64,000 nt of DNA from Rhodalgimonas zhirmunskyi (GCA_030848925.1 JANFFA010000004.1:124001-188000), one strand, 5' to 3'; positions 8,126 through 18,692 are shown, counted from the first letter of the stretch. Numbers and translations are program-made. The notes: a model not told the origin generated them from the sequence alone.

Positions 8126-8839
8126 ATGACAAGCATCCCGTTCAGAGTGGCCAGTTACAACCTGCAGAAATGCGTGGGCCTCGATCTGCGGCGTAGGCCC
8201 GATCGCTCCCTCACGGTAATCGAGGCGTTGGACGCTCAGATCGTTATTTTGCAAGAGGCCGACAAACGCCTGCCGCCGCGCCCTGCGGCCCTTCCCCATG
8301 AGATGGCCGAAGCGCAGGGCTGGCGCATCGCAGGGTTCGGGCAACAGGGCAGCGCCGGGGGCGGCTCGCTCGGCTGGCACGGCAATGCGATGCTGCTGCG
8401 CGATAGCATCGGCCTTGAAGTGACCCATCACATCGAACTTCCGGGGCTAGAGCCGCGCGGTGCGATCTGTGCCGATCTCGATACCCCCATTGGCCCTTTG
8501 CGCGTCGTGGGCGCGCATCTTGGCCTGATCCGGCGCTATCGTCTGATGCAGTTGCAAGCGATCATGCGGTTCTTGCGGAAATTGCCCGAGCGGCCAACCG
8601 TGCTGGCCGGGGATTTCAACGAATGGGGCAGTGCGCGCGCCCTCGACGTGGCCACCCACGGCCTCGATATCCTGCCCGAACGGCCCAGCTTTCCCGCGCC
8701 CCGCCCGGTGGCCGCGCTGGATCGCTTCGCTCTTTCCCCCGAACTCGAGGCTTCGGGTCACGGCGCCTATTCCGGGCGTCCGGCGCGCATGGCCTCGGAT
8801 CACCTTCCGGTCTGGGCCGACCTGCGCCTGAAACGCTAG
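8126..8839 (+). CDS. Endonuclease/exonuclease/phosphatase (EEP) family protein
   Basis: A 237-residue protein with the metal-dependent phosphodiesterase core: VASYNLQKC with the catalytic Asn, ILQEADK with the metal-binding Glu, VVGAHLGL, LAGDFNEWG with the Asp/Asn pair, and the C-terminal ASDHLPVWADL containing the Asp-His pair. Members cleave DNA, RNA or phospholipid head groups, and the substrate is undetermined. No signal peptide is evident. The ATG at 8126 is preferred because the conserved domain begins right there; an in-frame upstream extension overlaps the divergent transporter promoter. Confidence 0.88.
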   Translation: MTSIPFRVASYNLQKCVGLDLRRRPDRSLTVIEALDAQIVILQEADKRLPPRPAALPHEMAEAQGWRIAGFGQQGSAGGGSLGWHGNAMLLRDSIGLEVTHHIELPGLEPRGAICADLDTPIGPLRVVGAHLGLIRRYRLMQLQAIMRFLRKLPERPTVLAGDFNEWGSARALDVATHGLDILPERPSFPAPRPVAALDRFALSPELEASGHGAYSGRPARMASDHLPVWADLRLKR

Positions 8840-8990
8840 CCCTTCTCCAAGGATATCTCTGCGCCTTCACGGGGCCGTCCCGGCTCCGCAGAGCAGGCCA
8901 CAGGCTATGCAAACCCCCTGCCCCATGCTATCGCGCCCACATACCTCACGATATTCAGGGGACAGGCCCAAGCGGCGCTGTGCGATTTTC

Positions 8991-10271
8991 ATGAACCTGT
9001 TGCAGATCACATCCTTCCTTCTGGTGCTGGCCGCCGCCTTCGGCACGATCAACTACCTTGTCTTCAAACTGCCCGGTGCCATCGGTATCCTCGTCGTGGC
9101 GCTTCTTGCATCATTCGGTGTGATGATCACCGACATGATCTGGCCCAGCCTGACGATCGCCGAAAACCTGCGCGACCTCGTGCTGGGGATCAACTTTTCC
9201 GACGCCCTGCTTGAGGGCATGCTGGGCCTTCTGCTGTTCGCGGGTGCTTTGCATGTGAAGCTCTCTGATCTGCGCGCGCAATGGCGCGTGGTCTTCCTGA
9301 TGGCGACGATGGGGGTTGCGCTGTCGACCACGATCGTCGGCTTTGGTTTCGCCTGGCTCACCGGCGCACCGATCCTTGTGGCGCTTGTCTTCGGCGCGCT
9401 GATCTCGCCCACCGATCCAGTGGCGGTTCTGGGCGTGCTGCGGCAGGCCAATCTGCCCAAGAGCCTCGAAACCAAGATCGCCGGGGAGAGCCTGTTTAAC
9501 GATGGTGTGGGCTATGTCGTCTTCCTCGTGCTGGTCGGACTGGCCTTCCCGGCCTCCGATCTCGCCCACGGCTCCGAACACGCCGGAGACCAGATCAACG
9601 TGCAAGTGGCCGACGCCTTCCTGCTCTTCGGGCAAGAGGCCGGCGGCGGCGCCATCGCCGGGCTTTTGCTGGGTTGGCTGACGTTCCGCATCATGCGCCA
9701 TATCGACGACTACCCGCTCGAGGTGCTTTTGACGCTGGCGCTGGCCTTCGGCGGGTATCAGATCTCGCTCTTCCTGCACCTTTCGGCCCCAATCATGGCG
9801 GTCTGTGCCGGGCTACTAATCGGCGATATCGGGTCCAAGAAAGGCATGTCCGAAACCACCCGGAAATACGTCGAAGCGTTCTGGACTCTGATCGACGAAA
9901 TCCTCAACGCCGTGCTTTTCCTGCTAATCGGGTTCGAGGTCTTCGCCGTAATCTCGGACATCGACAACTTCGCGCTCATCTCGGTCCTGTCCATCGGCCT
10001 CGCGCTGATCGCGCGGCTGGTCGCCGTGGCGGTGCCGGTACTCCTCTTGCAACCGTTCCGCTCGTTCTCGGGCGGGGTCATCCCGATCATGACTTGGGGG
10101 GGCCTCAAGGGCGGCATCTCGGTCGCACTCGCGCTGAGCCTTCCGGAGAATGAGTGGAAGCCGATGATCCTGACCGTGACCTATATCATCGTCGTATTCT
10201 CGATTGTCGTACAGGGGCTGACCGTCGCGCGGCTGGCCAACCGCTTCGGGCGTGAGCCGGATCTGGTCTGA
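8991..10271 (+). CDS. Na+/H+ antiporter, CPA1 (NhaP-like) family
   Basis: A 426-residue polytopic protein with 11-12 membrane segments. The CPA1 signatures GALISPTDPVAVLG (ion-binding Asp) and GESLFNDGVGYVVF (ESLFNDG) lie in the middle, and a GGLKGGISVALAL helix near the end carries the conserved GGxRG-like motif as GGLKGG. It should exchange cytoplasmic Na+ or K+ for protons in pH and salt homeostasis. No large cytoplasmic C-terminal domain is present. The start at 8991 begins the first membrane helix. The ribosome binding site is weak, and an upstream in-frame start at 8907 would add a non-hydrophobic extension. Confidence 0.92.
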   Translation: MNLLQITSFLLVLAAAFGTINYLVFKLPGAIGILVVALLASFGVMITDMIWPSLTIAENLRDLVLGINFSDALLEGMLGLLLFAGALHVKLSDLRAQWRVVFLMATMGVALSTTIVGFGFAWLTGAPILVALVFGALISPTDPVAVLGVLRQANLPKSLETKIAGESLFNDGVGYVVFLVLVGLAFPASDLAHGSEHAGDQINVQVADAFLLFGQEAGGGAIAGLLLGWLTFRIMRHIDDYPLEVLLTLALAFGGYQISLFLHLSAPIMAVCAGLLIGDIGSKKGMSETTRKYVEAFWTLIDEILNAVLFLLIGFEVFAVISDIDNFALISVLSIGLALIARLVAVAVPVLLLQPFRSFSGGVIPIMTWGGLKGGISVALALSLPENEWKPMILTVTYIIVVFSIVVQGLTVARLANRFGREPDLV

Positions 10272-10368
10272 GTCATCAACGATAGCAACAGCCGCAGTCA
10301 CGCATCGGAATTGGCCGAGCACACCGTCATGCGCTAGGACTTCGGCACCACGCACGAAAGGCCCCGCC

Positions 10369-11214
10369 ATGACCCGCTACCTGACGCTCGATGTCTTTAC
10401 CGATGTCCCATTCGGCGGCAATCCCCTCGCCGTGATCCCCGATGCACGCGCCCTGCCCGGAGGAGCGCTGCAAAAGATCGCGCGAGAGTTCAACTATTCC
10501 GAGACGACCTTCGTTTTCCCGCCTGCCGACCCGGCCCACACCGCACGGGTGCGTATCTTCACCCCCACGATGGAAGTGCCCTTCGCGGGTCACCCCACCA
10601 TCGGAACGGGCGTGGCACTGGCCCACGCGGGCCACGGCCCCGACATGGTGCTTGAACTCGGGATCGGCCCGATCGCTGTGCGCGCCGCGGGCGACACGGC
10701 GGAATTCACCACCCACGCCCCGCTCGACGTGCTGGCACACCCCACACTGCAAGAGGTGGCCGCCGCCCTTTCCCTCGCCGAGACCGAGATCGAAACCACC
10801 ACCCACAGCCCGATCATGGCGGGCGTCGGACTGGCCTTCACCCTGACCGAATTGAAAAGCCGCGCGGCGCTGGCCAGCGCGCAACCCGATATCGCGGCCT
10901 TTCGCGCGGGCGCGGCGCGCTATCCCGACGGTCTCGACTTCGCGCAGTTTTGCTACTGGCGCGGGCCGGATGCGATCCACACCCGCATGTTCGCCCCGCT
11001 TGACAACATCCCCGAAGACCCTGCGACGGGATCGGCCGCCGCCGCATTCGGCGCCCTGCTCGCTGACCTGAAAGGCCCGCAGGACCTGAGCGTGCTTCAG
11101 GGCGAAGACATGGGCCGCCCCTCCCGCATCGGGGTCCGCGCCGAGTCAGGATCGGTGACCATATCCGGCGCGGCGCAACTGATGATGGAAGGCCGGATCA
11201 TCACCCCGCGTTGA
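10369..11214 (+). CDS. PhzF family isomerase-like protein
   Basis: The 281-residue protein has the PhzF diaminopimelate-epimerase-like fold. Signatures are [16 protein letters not shown] at the N-terminus, FNYSETTFV with the catalytic Glu, [11 protein letters not shown], and the C-terminal [13 protein letters not shown] phosphate-binding-type loop. In phenazine producers PhzF isomerises dihydrohydroxyanthranilate. No other phz genes are present, so this is a PhzF homologue of unknown substrate. The ATG at 10369 opens the conserved [10 protein letters not shown] strand; the open frame upstream lacks similarity. Confidence 0.93.
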   Translation: MTRYLTLDVFTDVPFGGNPLAVIPDARALPGGALQKIAREFNYSETTFVFPPADPAHTARVRIFTPTMEVPFAGHPTIGTGVALAHAGHGPDMVLELGIGPIAVRAAGDTAEFTTHAPLDVLAHPTLQEVAAALSLAETEIETTTHSPIMAGVGLAFTLTELKSRAALASAQPDIAAFRAGAARYPDGLDFAQFCYWRGPDAIHTRMFAPLDNIPEDPATGSAAAAFGALLADLKGPQDLSVLQGEDMGRPSRIGVRAESGSVTISGAAQLMMEGRIITPR

Positions 11215-11324
11215 ATATCCACTTCCCCCATATGCGCGCCCTTGCCAATGACCCAAAATTGCGGTCTGGGAGGGGCGCGGTGCGATTAGCGCCTCTCCCC
11301 TCCTGAACACCTCGAAGGTCTCTC

Positions 11325-12215
11325 ATGCAACAGAACGTGTCCGGTATCCTCATGGTCATCGCCGCCATGGCGGCTTTCACCATCGAAGACGTGCTGATCA
11401 AGCAACTCACGCAGGTTCTGCCGCGTGGGCAGGTGATGATCCTTCTGGGCCTCGGCGGCGGGTTGGTCTTCTTTGCCATGGCCCTTGCACGGCGCGACCG
11501 GATCGCCGCGCGCGGGGCGTGGTCGCGCCTGACGCTGGCGCGCGCGGGAACCGAGATCGTCGCCGCCATGGGCTTCGTCACCGCGCTCTCGCTCGTCGAT
11601 ATCTCGGTCGTGGCTTCGGTCTTTCAGGTCACGCCGCTCGCCATCACCATGGGGGCCGCGCTCTTCTTTGGTGAGGCCGTGGGCTGGCGTCGCTGGACGG
11701 CCATCGCACTGGGCTTTTCCGGTGTGTTGCTGATCCTTCGCCCCGGGCTGGGCGATTTCGAACCGGCGGCGCTGCTCACCCTGCTGGCCGTTGTCGGCAT
11801 CGCCGCGCGCGATCTGCTCACGCGACTGCTTCCGGCAGATGCGGCCTCTTCCGTGATTGGGATGCAAGGCTTCCTCGCGATGAGCGTCGCAGGCGTGCTG
11901 ATGTTTCTCATCGAAGGGGCGCCGATGGGCGTGCTGCCGATGATCGAGGCGCTGCGCCTTCTGGCCGCGCTGCTGTTCGGAGTGCTCGGTTACTATGGCA
12001 TCGTCACGGCGATGCGCGTGGCCGATGCTTCGGCCGTCACGCCGTTCCGCTATGCCCGGCTTCTTTTCTCGCTGATCCTAGGGGTGATCATCTTCGAAGA
12101 ACGCCCCGATCTGCTGACCCTCACGGGCGCCGCGCTCATCATCGCCACCGGTCTCTATACCTTCCTGCGCGAACGGCGGTTGGCCAAGCGGATCGCGGTG
12201 CAGGCGACGGTCTGA
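11325..12215 (+). CDS. DMT superfamily (EamA) transporter
   Basis: A 296-residue membrane protein with ten predicted helices and two EamA repeats. Conserved features are an MAAFTIEDVLIKQ first helix, a RAGTEIVAAMGFVTALSLVDISVV block and a second-repeat ASAVTPFRYARLLFSLILGVIIFEERPD block ending in the typical Glu-x-Pro. It is closer to the S-adenosylmethionine/riboflavin-type DMT exporters of alphaproteobacteria than to the DMT gene at 7119, but the substrate is unknown. GAAGG precedes the ATG. Confidence 0.9.
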   Translation: MQQNVSGILMVIAAMAAFTIEDVLIKQLTQVLPRGQVMILLGLGGGLVFFAMALARRDRIAARGAWSRLTLARAGTEIVAAMGFVTALSLVDISVVASVFQVTPLAITMGAALFFGEAVGWRRWTAIALGFSGVLLILRPGLGDFEPAALLTLLAVVGIAARDLLTRLLPADAASSVIGMQGFLAMSVAGVLMFLIEGAPMGVLPMIEALRLLAALLFGVLGYYGIVTAMRVADASAVTPFRYARLLFSLILGVIIFEERPDLLTLTGAALIIATGLYTFLRERRLAKRIAVQATV

Positions 12216-13619
<1,404 letters not shown>

Positions 13620-13640
13620 TTGCCCCCACGCGCGAATTAC

Positions 13641-13670
13641 AAAAAGGGGCCGCTTAACCGGCCCCTTTTT
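13641..13670 (+). terminator. Strong bidirectional terminator after eno
   Basis: Perfect 12-bp arms at 13641-13652 and 13659-13670 enclose a CTTAAC loop. The A5/T5 ends make it usable from both strands: by eno on plus and by the ccm genes on minus. Confidence 0.9.
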
Positions 13671-13752
13671 CAAATCCTTCGCCCGGGTCCTCCCGTCAAG
13701 ACGCCCCCAAATCCCGGCAAGACCGAAGTGACGCCAAAATCGGCCCCGCCCC

Positions 13753-13805
13753 TTTCATTTTTCCGAAAAATACTACGGGGTCCAGGGCAGCGCCCCGGTC
13801 CGGCC
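13753..13805. repeat. Probable interspersed intergenic repeat of Rhodobacteraceae
   Basis: The stretch holds a TTTTTC-C-GAAAAA palindrome, then TACTACGGGGTCC and a GGGC-AGC-GCCC hairpin. I recall similar TTTTTCGAAAAATACTCC-type elements as common between genes in roseobacter genomes. Only one copy was noticed in this window, so its repetitive nature is from memory. Confidence 0.45.
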
Positions 13806-13855
13806 GCCCGCCACCCGGCGCCAAGGCCAGATCGCAAACCAGCGAGCGAACCCGC

Positions 13856-14401
13856 TCAGCTGCCGCCCTTGGCCTCTTCAAGCGCGGGCAGGATCGTCTC
13901 GTTCAACACCCGCTGGGTAATCGGCCCGGCATAGCGCATCCGCACCACGCCCTCACCGTCGATTATGAAGGTTTCCGGCGCGCCATAAACGCCCCAATCG
14001 ATCTTGGTGCGCGATGTAGTGGCCTCGCCCAGCGCATCGAACGGATTGCCGTCCCGCGCCAGATAGGCCAGCGCCTTCGACGTGCTATCATCGAAATTCA
14101 CGCCGTAAAGCGGCACGTCAAGGTTGTCGTTCATCCACAGAAGCGTCGGATGCTCGGCCCGGCAGGCCACGCACCACGTGCCCCAGAAGTTCACCAGCTT
14201 CACCCCCGGCCCCCGCAACAGCTCATCTGTCAAAAGCGGCGTCTCGCCAAGCTGTTCGACGGTGACGGGCGGCGCGGCCTTGCCGATCAGTTGCGACGGC
14301 AGCGCATCGGGGTCTTCGCGCTGCATACCCACATAGAACAGCCCGGCAAGCGCGGCAAAGACAGCCGGCGGCGCGATCATCAGCAGGTTAAACTTGGCCA
14401 T
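13856..14401 (-). CDS. ccmG: Cytochrome c biogenesis thiol:disulfide interchange protein CcmG (DsbE)
   Basis: A periplasmic, membrane-anchored thioredoxin-like reductase of 181 residues that keeps apocytochrome c or CcmH thiols reduced before haem ligation. An N-terminal helix (about residues 5-25) anchors it. The active site is WGTWCVACRAEHP with Cys77 and Cys80, and the GVYGAPETFIIDGEG block carries the cis-Pro characteristic of DsbE. The start is chosen at MAKFNLL because it overlaps the ccmD stop by 14 bases, as in translationally coupled pairs. It is the last gene of the ccm run. Confidence 0.95.
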   Translation of the reverse strand: MAKFNLLMIAPPAVFAALAGLFYVGMQREDPDALPSQLIGKAAPPVTVEQLGETPLLTDELLRGPGVKLVNFWGTWCVACRAEHPTLLWMNDNLDVPLYGVNFDDSTSKALAYLARDGNPFDALGEATTSRTKIDWGVYGAPETFIIDGEGVVRMRYAGPITQRVLNETILPALEEAKGGS

Positions 14402-14549
14402 TGGGTTTCCTCCGGGTCTCGACCTCTTCAAGCTGGGCCTTGACGCGGCGCGACCGGATGATCGACGCCACGATCAGCACAGCGATCAATCCCAGTGAGA
14501 TCGCATAAGACGACAGGACCGCCTCGGCATATTTTCCAAGCTCGGGCAT
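14388..14549 (-). CDS. ccmD: Haem exporter accessory protein CcmD
   Basis: A 53-residue small membrane protein starting MPELGKYAEAV. It has one membrane helix (about residues 14-31) and a basic RSRRVKAQLEE tail, the standard CcmD layout. It helps release the haem chaperone CcmE from the CcmABC complex. GAGGAAG precedes the ATG. Its last codons overlap the ccmG start. Confidence 0.93.
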   Translation of the reverse strand: MPELGKYAEAVLSSYAISLGLIAVLIVASIIRSRRVKAQLEEVETRRKPNGQV

Positions 14550-14582
14550 TCTTCCTCCTCGGGCTTATTCAGGCACCCAGTT

Positions 14583-15323
14583 TCAAGCACCCAGACGTTC
14601 GCGCGCCAGCAGCGCACGCATCCGCCGGGCGCGGATTTCGGTATTGGTGCGGATGATCACCAGCGCCACGAACAGCAGCATGAACCCCGCGATGCAAACC
14701 AGCGCCGGATACCAGAACACATCCGCCACATTTTCTTCCTTGTCGAGCGAAAGCGAGGCCCCCTGATGCAGACCTTGGTTCCAGAAATTCACGGCATAGC
14801 GCGACAGGATTGCGAAAACCGACCCGACAAGGCACAGCACGGATGTCAGGTCCGCCGCCGTGTCGTCATTCTCGATCGCCGCCCAAAGCGCCATGTAGCC
14901 CAGGTAGAACAGGAACAGGATCAGGAACGAGGTCAGCCGCGGATCCCACGCCCACCACGTCCCCCACATCGGCTGGCCCCAGATCGCCCCGGTGATCAGC
15001 GCGATCAGCGTCATCGTCGCCCCGATCGGCGCCGCGGCCCGTGCCGCCAGCGCGCTCACATGGTGGCGCCGCACGATCCAGACAAGCGAGGTGATCAACA
15101 TCATTGCCCAGATGTTGATCGCCATCATCGCCGCCGGGACGTGGATGTAGAAAATCTTGACGGTCGAGCCCTGCCGATAGTCATCCGGGGTAAAGAAAAA
15201 GCCCCACACAAGCCCACCGACGAAAAACACCACGGCCAGCGCCGTGACATAAGGCAACACACGCTCGGTCGTGCGCATGAATTTCAACGGGTTGGCATAT
15301 TCCCAGAGCGCATTCAGGTTCAT
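14583..15323 (-). CDS. ccmC: Haem exporter protein CcmC
   Basis: A 246-residue inner-membrane protein with six membrane segments that transfers haem to the periplasmic chaperone CcmE. The tryptophan-rich WWD motif is clear in MWGTWWAWDPRLTS, flanked by conserved His residues in YIHVPAAMMA and RYAVNFWNQGLHQG. It precedes ccmD by 33 bases and follows ccmB after a 144-bp gap carrying an FNR-like box, so it can be transcribed separately from ccmAB. GAGGA lies upstream of the ATG. Confidence 0.96.
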   Translation of the reverse strand: MNLNALWEYANPLKFMRTTERVLPYVTALAVVFFVGGLVWGFFFTPDDYRQGSTVKIFYIHVPAAMMAINIWAMMLITSLVWIVRRHHVSALAARAAAPIGATMTLIALITGAIWGQPMWGTWWAWDPRLTSFLILFLFYLGYMALWAAIENDDTAADLTSVLCLVGSVFAILSRYAVNFWNQGLHQGASLSLDKEENVADVFWYPALVCIAGFMLLFVALVIIRTNTEIRARRMRALLARERLGA

Positions 15324-15394
15324 CTTCGGATCGATCCTCAGGTCATTGCCGCATCATTCTGGAACGGTTCTAGGCATGTTCAGCGGGCCGCGAT

Positions 15395-15408
15395 TTGATC
15401 TGCATTAA
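15395..15408. promoter_or_regulatory. FNR/FnrL-type binding site upstream of ccmC
   Basis: TTGAT-CTGC-ATTAA matches the FNR consensus TTGAT-N4-ATCAA at nine of ten positions. It lies 72 bases before the ccmC start in the ccmB-ccmC gap. FnrL regulation of cytochrome c maturation under low oxygen is known in related bacteria; here it is inferred from the site. Confidence 0.55.
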
Positions 15409-15467
15409 AAACACATCTTTTTCCAGTGCCATTGCATCACATTCCCGCCAAATGCCCTGCGCACCCT

Positions 15468-16124
15468 TCAGCGCAGGTTGATGCGCAACACCGCAGCCGA
15501 GGCAAACGGCAACAGCGCCATCGCCCCGAAGGAAATGCCCGCCAGCATCAGAGCGGGCGTGGTCCCGTCCAGCCCCTCGGCCGCGCGCCGCGCCATCTCG
15601 GCGCCGAAAATCAGCGTCGGCACGTAAAGCGGCAGCACCAAAAGCGAAAGCAGCAAGCCCCCCCGCTTAAGCCCCACGGTCAGCGCCGCACCGAACGTGC
15701 CAATCACGGACAGCGCCGGCGTGCCGATCAGCAGCGACAGGATCATCGGCCCATAGGCCCCTGAAGGCAGCGACAGCAGCAAGCCGAACAGCGGCGTGGC
15801 CAGAACCAGCGGCAAGCCAGTGGTGATCCAATGCGCCAGCGCCTTGATCGTGACGATGCCCTCCATCGGCAGGGGCGACGTCGCCAGCAGGTCGAGCGAG
15901 CCATCCTCCCAATCCAGCGCGAAAATCCGGTCGAGCGACAGCAAGCAGGCCAGCAGCGCCCCCAGCCACAGGATACCCGGCGCGATTTTGGCCAGAAGCC
16001 CGGTTTCGGGGCCGACCCCGAAGGGCACCAGCACCACGACGATCAGGAAAAACGCCAGCCCAAGGCCAAAACCGCCCCCCGCCCGAATGGCCAGCCGCAA
16101 ATCCCGGGTCAGAAGCGCGATCAC
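15468..16124 (-). CDS. ccmB: Haem exporter protein CcmB
   Basis: A 218-residue ABC-type permease with six membrane helices, partner of the ATPase CcmA in releasing holo-CcmE. It starts [18 protein letters not shown] and contains the conserved [17 protein letters not shown] amphipathic segment and a [13 protein letters not shown] helix. Its start overlaps the ccmA stop by four bases (ATGA), indicating translational coupling. Length is typical. Confidence 0.95.
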   Translation of the reverse strand: MIALLTRDLRLAIRAGGGFGLGLAFFLIVVVLVPFGVGPETGLLAKIAPGILWLGALLACLLSLDRIFALDWEDGSLDLLATSPLPMEGIVTIKALAHWITTGLPLVLATPLFGLLLSLPSGAYGPMILSLLIGTPALSVIGTFGAALTVGLKRGGLLLSLLVLPLYVPTLIFGAEMARRAAEGLDGTTPALMLAGISFGAMALLPFASAAVLRINLR

Positions 16125-16750
16125 AGGAACACCTCGTCGAAATGGTCGTTCTCGGGTGGCTTGGCCTTGAATGGCCCTACGTCAAGGATCTCGGCCTCGT
16201 CCAGCCCAAGGTCGATATGCGTCGCGATCAACGCCATACCGCCCCCCGCCAGATGCCCGCGCACCGCCTGCGCGAACAGCGCGACTGACGCCACATCCAG
16301 CGAAACCGTCGGTTCGTCCAGCACCCAGACGGGCCGCCCCGTGACCAAAAGCCGCGCCAGCCCCAACCGCCGCTTCTGCCCGGCCGACAGGCTCCCCCCC
16401 GCCCTGCCCCGCAGATGCGCAAGGTTGAACCCCTCAAGCGCCGGTTCGATCGACCCGGTGCCGAACACGCTGGACCAGAAGGTCAGGTTTTCCTCAACCG
16501 TCAGCGTCGATTTCAGACCGTCGGCATGGGCGGCATAGGCCATCGCTTCGCGGTCCAGCCCGATCTTGCCCTTAAGCGCCGGTTGCAGGCCCGCCACCGT
16601 GCGGAGCAGCGTCGTCTTGCCGATGCCATTGGGCCCGCGCAGGATCAGCGCCTGCCCCGGCGCGATATCGAACGACAGCCCCTCAAGCACGGGAATCCCC
16701 CCGCGCGCAACGGCAAGGTCGGTCACTGATAGGGCAAGTGCGCTCGTCAT
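16121..16750 (-). CDS. ccmA: Haem exporter ATP-binding protein CcmA
   Basis: A 209-residue ABC ATPase. Visible are the Walker [15 protein letters not shown], the Q-loop region, the signature [18 protein letters not shown], Walker [13 protein letters not shown] and the switch His in [10 protein letters not shown]. With CcmB it powers remodelling of the CcmC-haem-CcmE complex. The start MTSALAL is preferred to a long in-frame upstream extension that would cover the divergent hisB promoter region and is not ABC-like. Its stop overlaps the ccmB start. Confidence 0.95.
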   Translation of the reverse strand: MTSALALSVTDLAVARGGIPVLEGLSFDIAPGQALILRGPNGIGKTTLLRTVAGLQPALKGKIGLDREAMAYAAHADGLKSTLTVEENLTFWSSVFGTGSIEPALEGFNLAHLRGRAGGSLSAGQKRRLGLARLLVTGRPVWVLDEPTVSLDVASVALFAQAVRGHLAGGGMALIATHIDLGLDEAEILDVGPFKAKPPENDHFDEVFL

Positions 16751-16920
16751 ACTGCGGGGCTTAGCCCAATGCCCCCCGGCGCAAAAGGGCCATTTTGGCG
16801 CGGGTGGTCCCCTAAAGCCGAGCGTTGCGCCCGCGCCAGCGCCCCCGCAATTCGTTCTCAGCCGCTTGGAAAGGTCGAAACGCGGGCCTATAAGGCGCAC
16901 AAAAGCCAAAGGAGCCGCCC

Positions 16921-17508
16921 ATGCGCCGCGCACAGATCAGCCGCACCACGGCCGAGACCGAGATCACCGTCGAGCTTTGCCTTGATGGCAGCGGAAGCTA
17001 TGACAACGAAACCGGCGTCGGCTTCTTCGATCACATGCTCGATCAACTCGCGCGCCATTCGCTGATCGACATGACCGTGCGCTGCAAGGGCGATCTGCAT
17101 ATCGATGACCACCACACCGTCGAAGACGTGGGCATCGCACTGGGCCAAGCACTGGCACAGGCGCTGAGCGACAAGCGCGGCATCCGCCGTTACGGGTCAT
17201 GCCTTTTGCCGATGGATGACGCCCTCGTGCGCGCTGCGCTCGATCTTTCTGGCCGACCCTTCCTTGTATGGAACGTCGACCTGCCCACCGCCAAGATCGG
17301 CACATTCGATACCGAACTGGTGCGCGAATTCTTTCAGGCGTTCAGCACCCATGGCGGCATCACCCTGCATGTCGATCAGTTGCACGGCCTCAACAGCCAC
17401 CACATCGCCGAGGCCGCCTTCAAAGCCGTCGCCCGCGCCCTGCGCGAGGCGGTCGAAACCGACCCGCGCAAATCTGACGCCATCCCCTCGACCAAGGGGG
17501 CGCTCTAA
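16921..17508 (+). CDS. hisB: Imidazoleglycerol-phosphate dehydratase
   Basis: Sixth step of histidine synthesis: dehydrates imidazole-glycerol phosphate to imidazole-acetol phosphate with a dinuclear Mn site. The 195-residue product carries both metal motifs, [13 protein letters not shown] with [10 protein letters not shown]-type [12 protein letters not shown], and [21 protein letters not shown]. It lacks the histidinol-phosphatase domain of the enterobacterial bifunctional form. AAAGGAG precedes the ATG. hisH starts five bases after its stop. Confidence 0.97.
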   Translation: MRRAQISRTTAETEITVELCLDGSGSYDNETGVGFFDHMLDQLARHSLIDMTVRCKGDLHIDDHHTVEDVGIALGQALAQALSDKRGIRRYGSCLLPMDDALVRAALDLSGRPFLVWNVDLPTAKIGTFDTELVREFFQAFSTHGGITLHVDQLHGLNSHHIAEAAFKAVARALREAVETDPRKSDAIPSTKGAL

Positions 17509-17512
17509 GGCC

Positions 17513-18151
17513 ATGCTGACAGCTATCGTCGATTACGAAAGCGGCAACCTGCACTCGGCTGAAAAGGCGTTTCAGCGGATGGCGCGCGAGACCGGCGCAG
17601 GCACGGTTCAGGTCACATCCGACCCCGACGTGATCCGAAACGCCGACCGCATTGTTTTGCCCGGTGACGGGGCCTTCCCGGCCTGTCGCGCAGCGCTGTT
17701 CGATCATCGCGGCGTGTTCGAGGCGATCGAAGACAGCGTCATCAAACAGGGCCGCCCCTTCATGGGCATCTGCATCGGCATGCAGATGCTGGCCACGCGC
17801 GGGCTGGAATACTCGGAAACACCGGGTTTTGATTGGATCGGCGGCACTGTCGAAAAGATCGCGCCAAGCGATCCGGCGCTGAAGGTGCCGCACATGGGCT
17901 GGAACGATCTCGTGCTGGATCAGGCGCACCCGCTTTTCGACGGGATCGAAACCGGGCAGCACGCTTATTTCGTGCATTCCTACCATTTCCGCGTCAGTGA
18001 TCCCGCGCACCTGTTGGCGCATGTGGATTACGCGGGCGATGTCACGGCCATCGTCGGGCGTGACAACATCGTCGGCACGCAATTCCATCCGGAAAAAAGT
18101 CAGGCCACCGGCCTGCGCATGATCGCTAATTTCCTGAACTGGGCACCCTGA
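17513..18151 (+). CDS. hisH: Imidazole glycerol phosphate synthase, glutaminase subunit
   Basis: A class I glutamine amidotransferase of 212 residues that supplies ammonia to HisF. The nucleophile is Cys87 in GICIGMQML, and the triad partners are His192 and Glu194 in FHPEKSQ. The N-terminus, AIVDYESGNLHSAEKAF, is typical of HisH. The ATG at 17513 follows the hisB stop by 4 bases. The much longer open frame upstream is only a shadow of hisB. Confidence 0.97.
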   Translation: MLTAIVDYESGNLHSAEKAFQRMARETGAGTVQVTSDPDVIRNADRIVLPGDGAFPACRAALFDHRGVFEAIEDSVIKQGRPFMGICIGMQMLATRGLEYSETPGFDWIGGTVEKIAPSDPALKVPHMGWNDLVLDQAHPLFDGIETGQHAYFVHSYHFRVSDPAHLLAHVDYAGDVTAIVGRDNIVGTQFHPEKSQATGLRMIANFLNWAP

Positions 18152-18169
18152 GGGGCGCCTCCAAAGCCG

Positions 18170-18562
18170 CTATTTCAGCCGCGTCCAGGTCTGCGTCTGG
18201 CACAGCCCGGCGTAGCAGCCGCGCAGCTTCATCTGCTGGCCCGACACTTTCATCGTGCCGTCAATCGTGGTCTTGAACTGCGGCAGGATCATCTTGCCCT
18301 GATAGGTGCTGCCGCTTTCTTGGCTCATACCAAAGATCACGCGTTTGCCCACGTTCGGCGTGTTCACCCGCGCGCCACTGGCGTCATAGGCCCGCAGAAT
18401 CGTGCCACACAGCGCCGGCCCACAGCGCGCAAATTGCACGTGTCCCACCTGCCCCTTGCGATCCGGGCCGGTCAGCCAAAGACCCTCGGCGCTTTCGGCA
18501 AGCGCAGGCAGGCCGAGCACAGTGGAAAACATGAAACTCACGAAAGCAGCGATACGACGCAT
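18170..18562 (-). CDS. DUF2147 exported protein (paralogue 1)
   Basis: A 130-residue periplasmic protein with an N-terminal signal peptide (MRRIAAFVSFMFSTVLGLPALA, cut after about residue 22). The mature part begins AEGLWLTG and shows the DUF2147 pattern: VQFARCGPALCGTI, an internal GxxYxGKM strand and LRGCYAGLCQTQTWTRLK at the end. Four Cys could form two disulfides. The family is a calycin-like small beta-barrel of unknown function. AGGAGA supports the ATG. It lies opposite in strand to the his genes and carries an EcfG-like promoter at 18667-18692. Confidence 0.9.
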   Translation of the reverse strand: MRRIAAFVSFMFSTVLGLPALAESAEGLWLTGPDRKGQVGHVQFARCGPALCGTILRAYDASGARVNTPNVGKRVIFGMSQESGSTYQGKMILPQFKTTIDGTMKVSGQQMKLRGCYAGLCQTQTWTRLK

Positions 18563-18666
18563 TGGCACATCTCCTGTTGCAGATGCAGACGCCTGAAACA
18601 TGCGGGCCGGTCTTGGGTGTCACCCAAACCCCGGTCGCCCCGCGTCAGGGCTTGGCTTGCCCGTCA

Positions 18667-18692
18667 AACGCGAGTGTAGCACGAATCGTTCC
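18667..18692 (-). promoter_or_regulatory. EcfG-like (general stress) promoter upstream of DUF2147 gene
   Basis: Minus strand reads GGAAC (18692-18688), 17 bases, then CGTT (18670-18667). This matches the alphaproteobacterial EcfG consensus GGAAC-N16/17-CGTT and would give a leader of about 95 bases. Confidence 0.5.
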
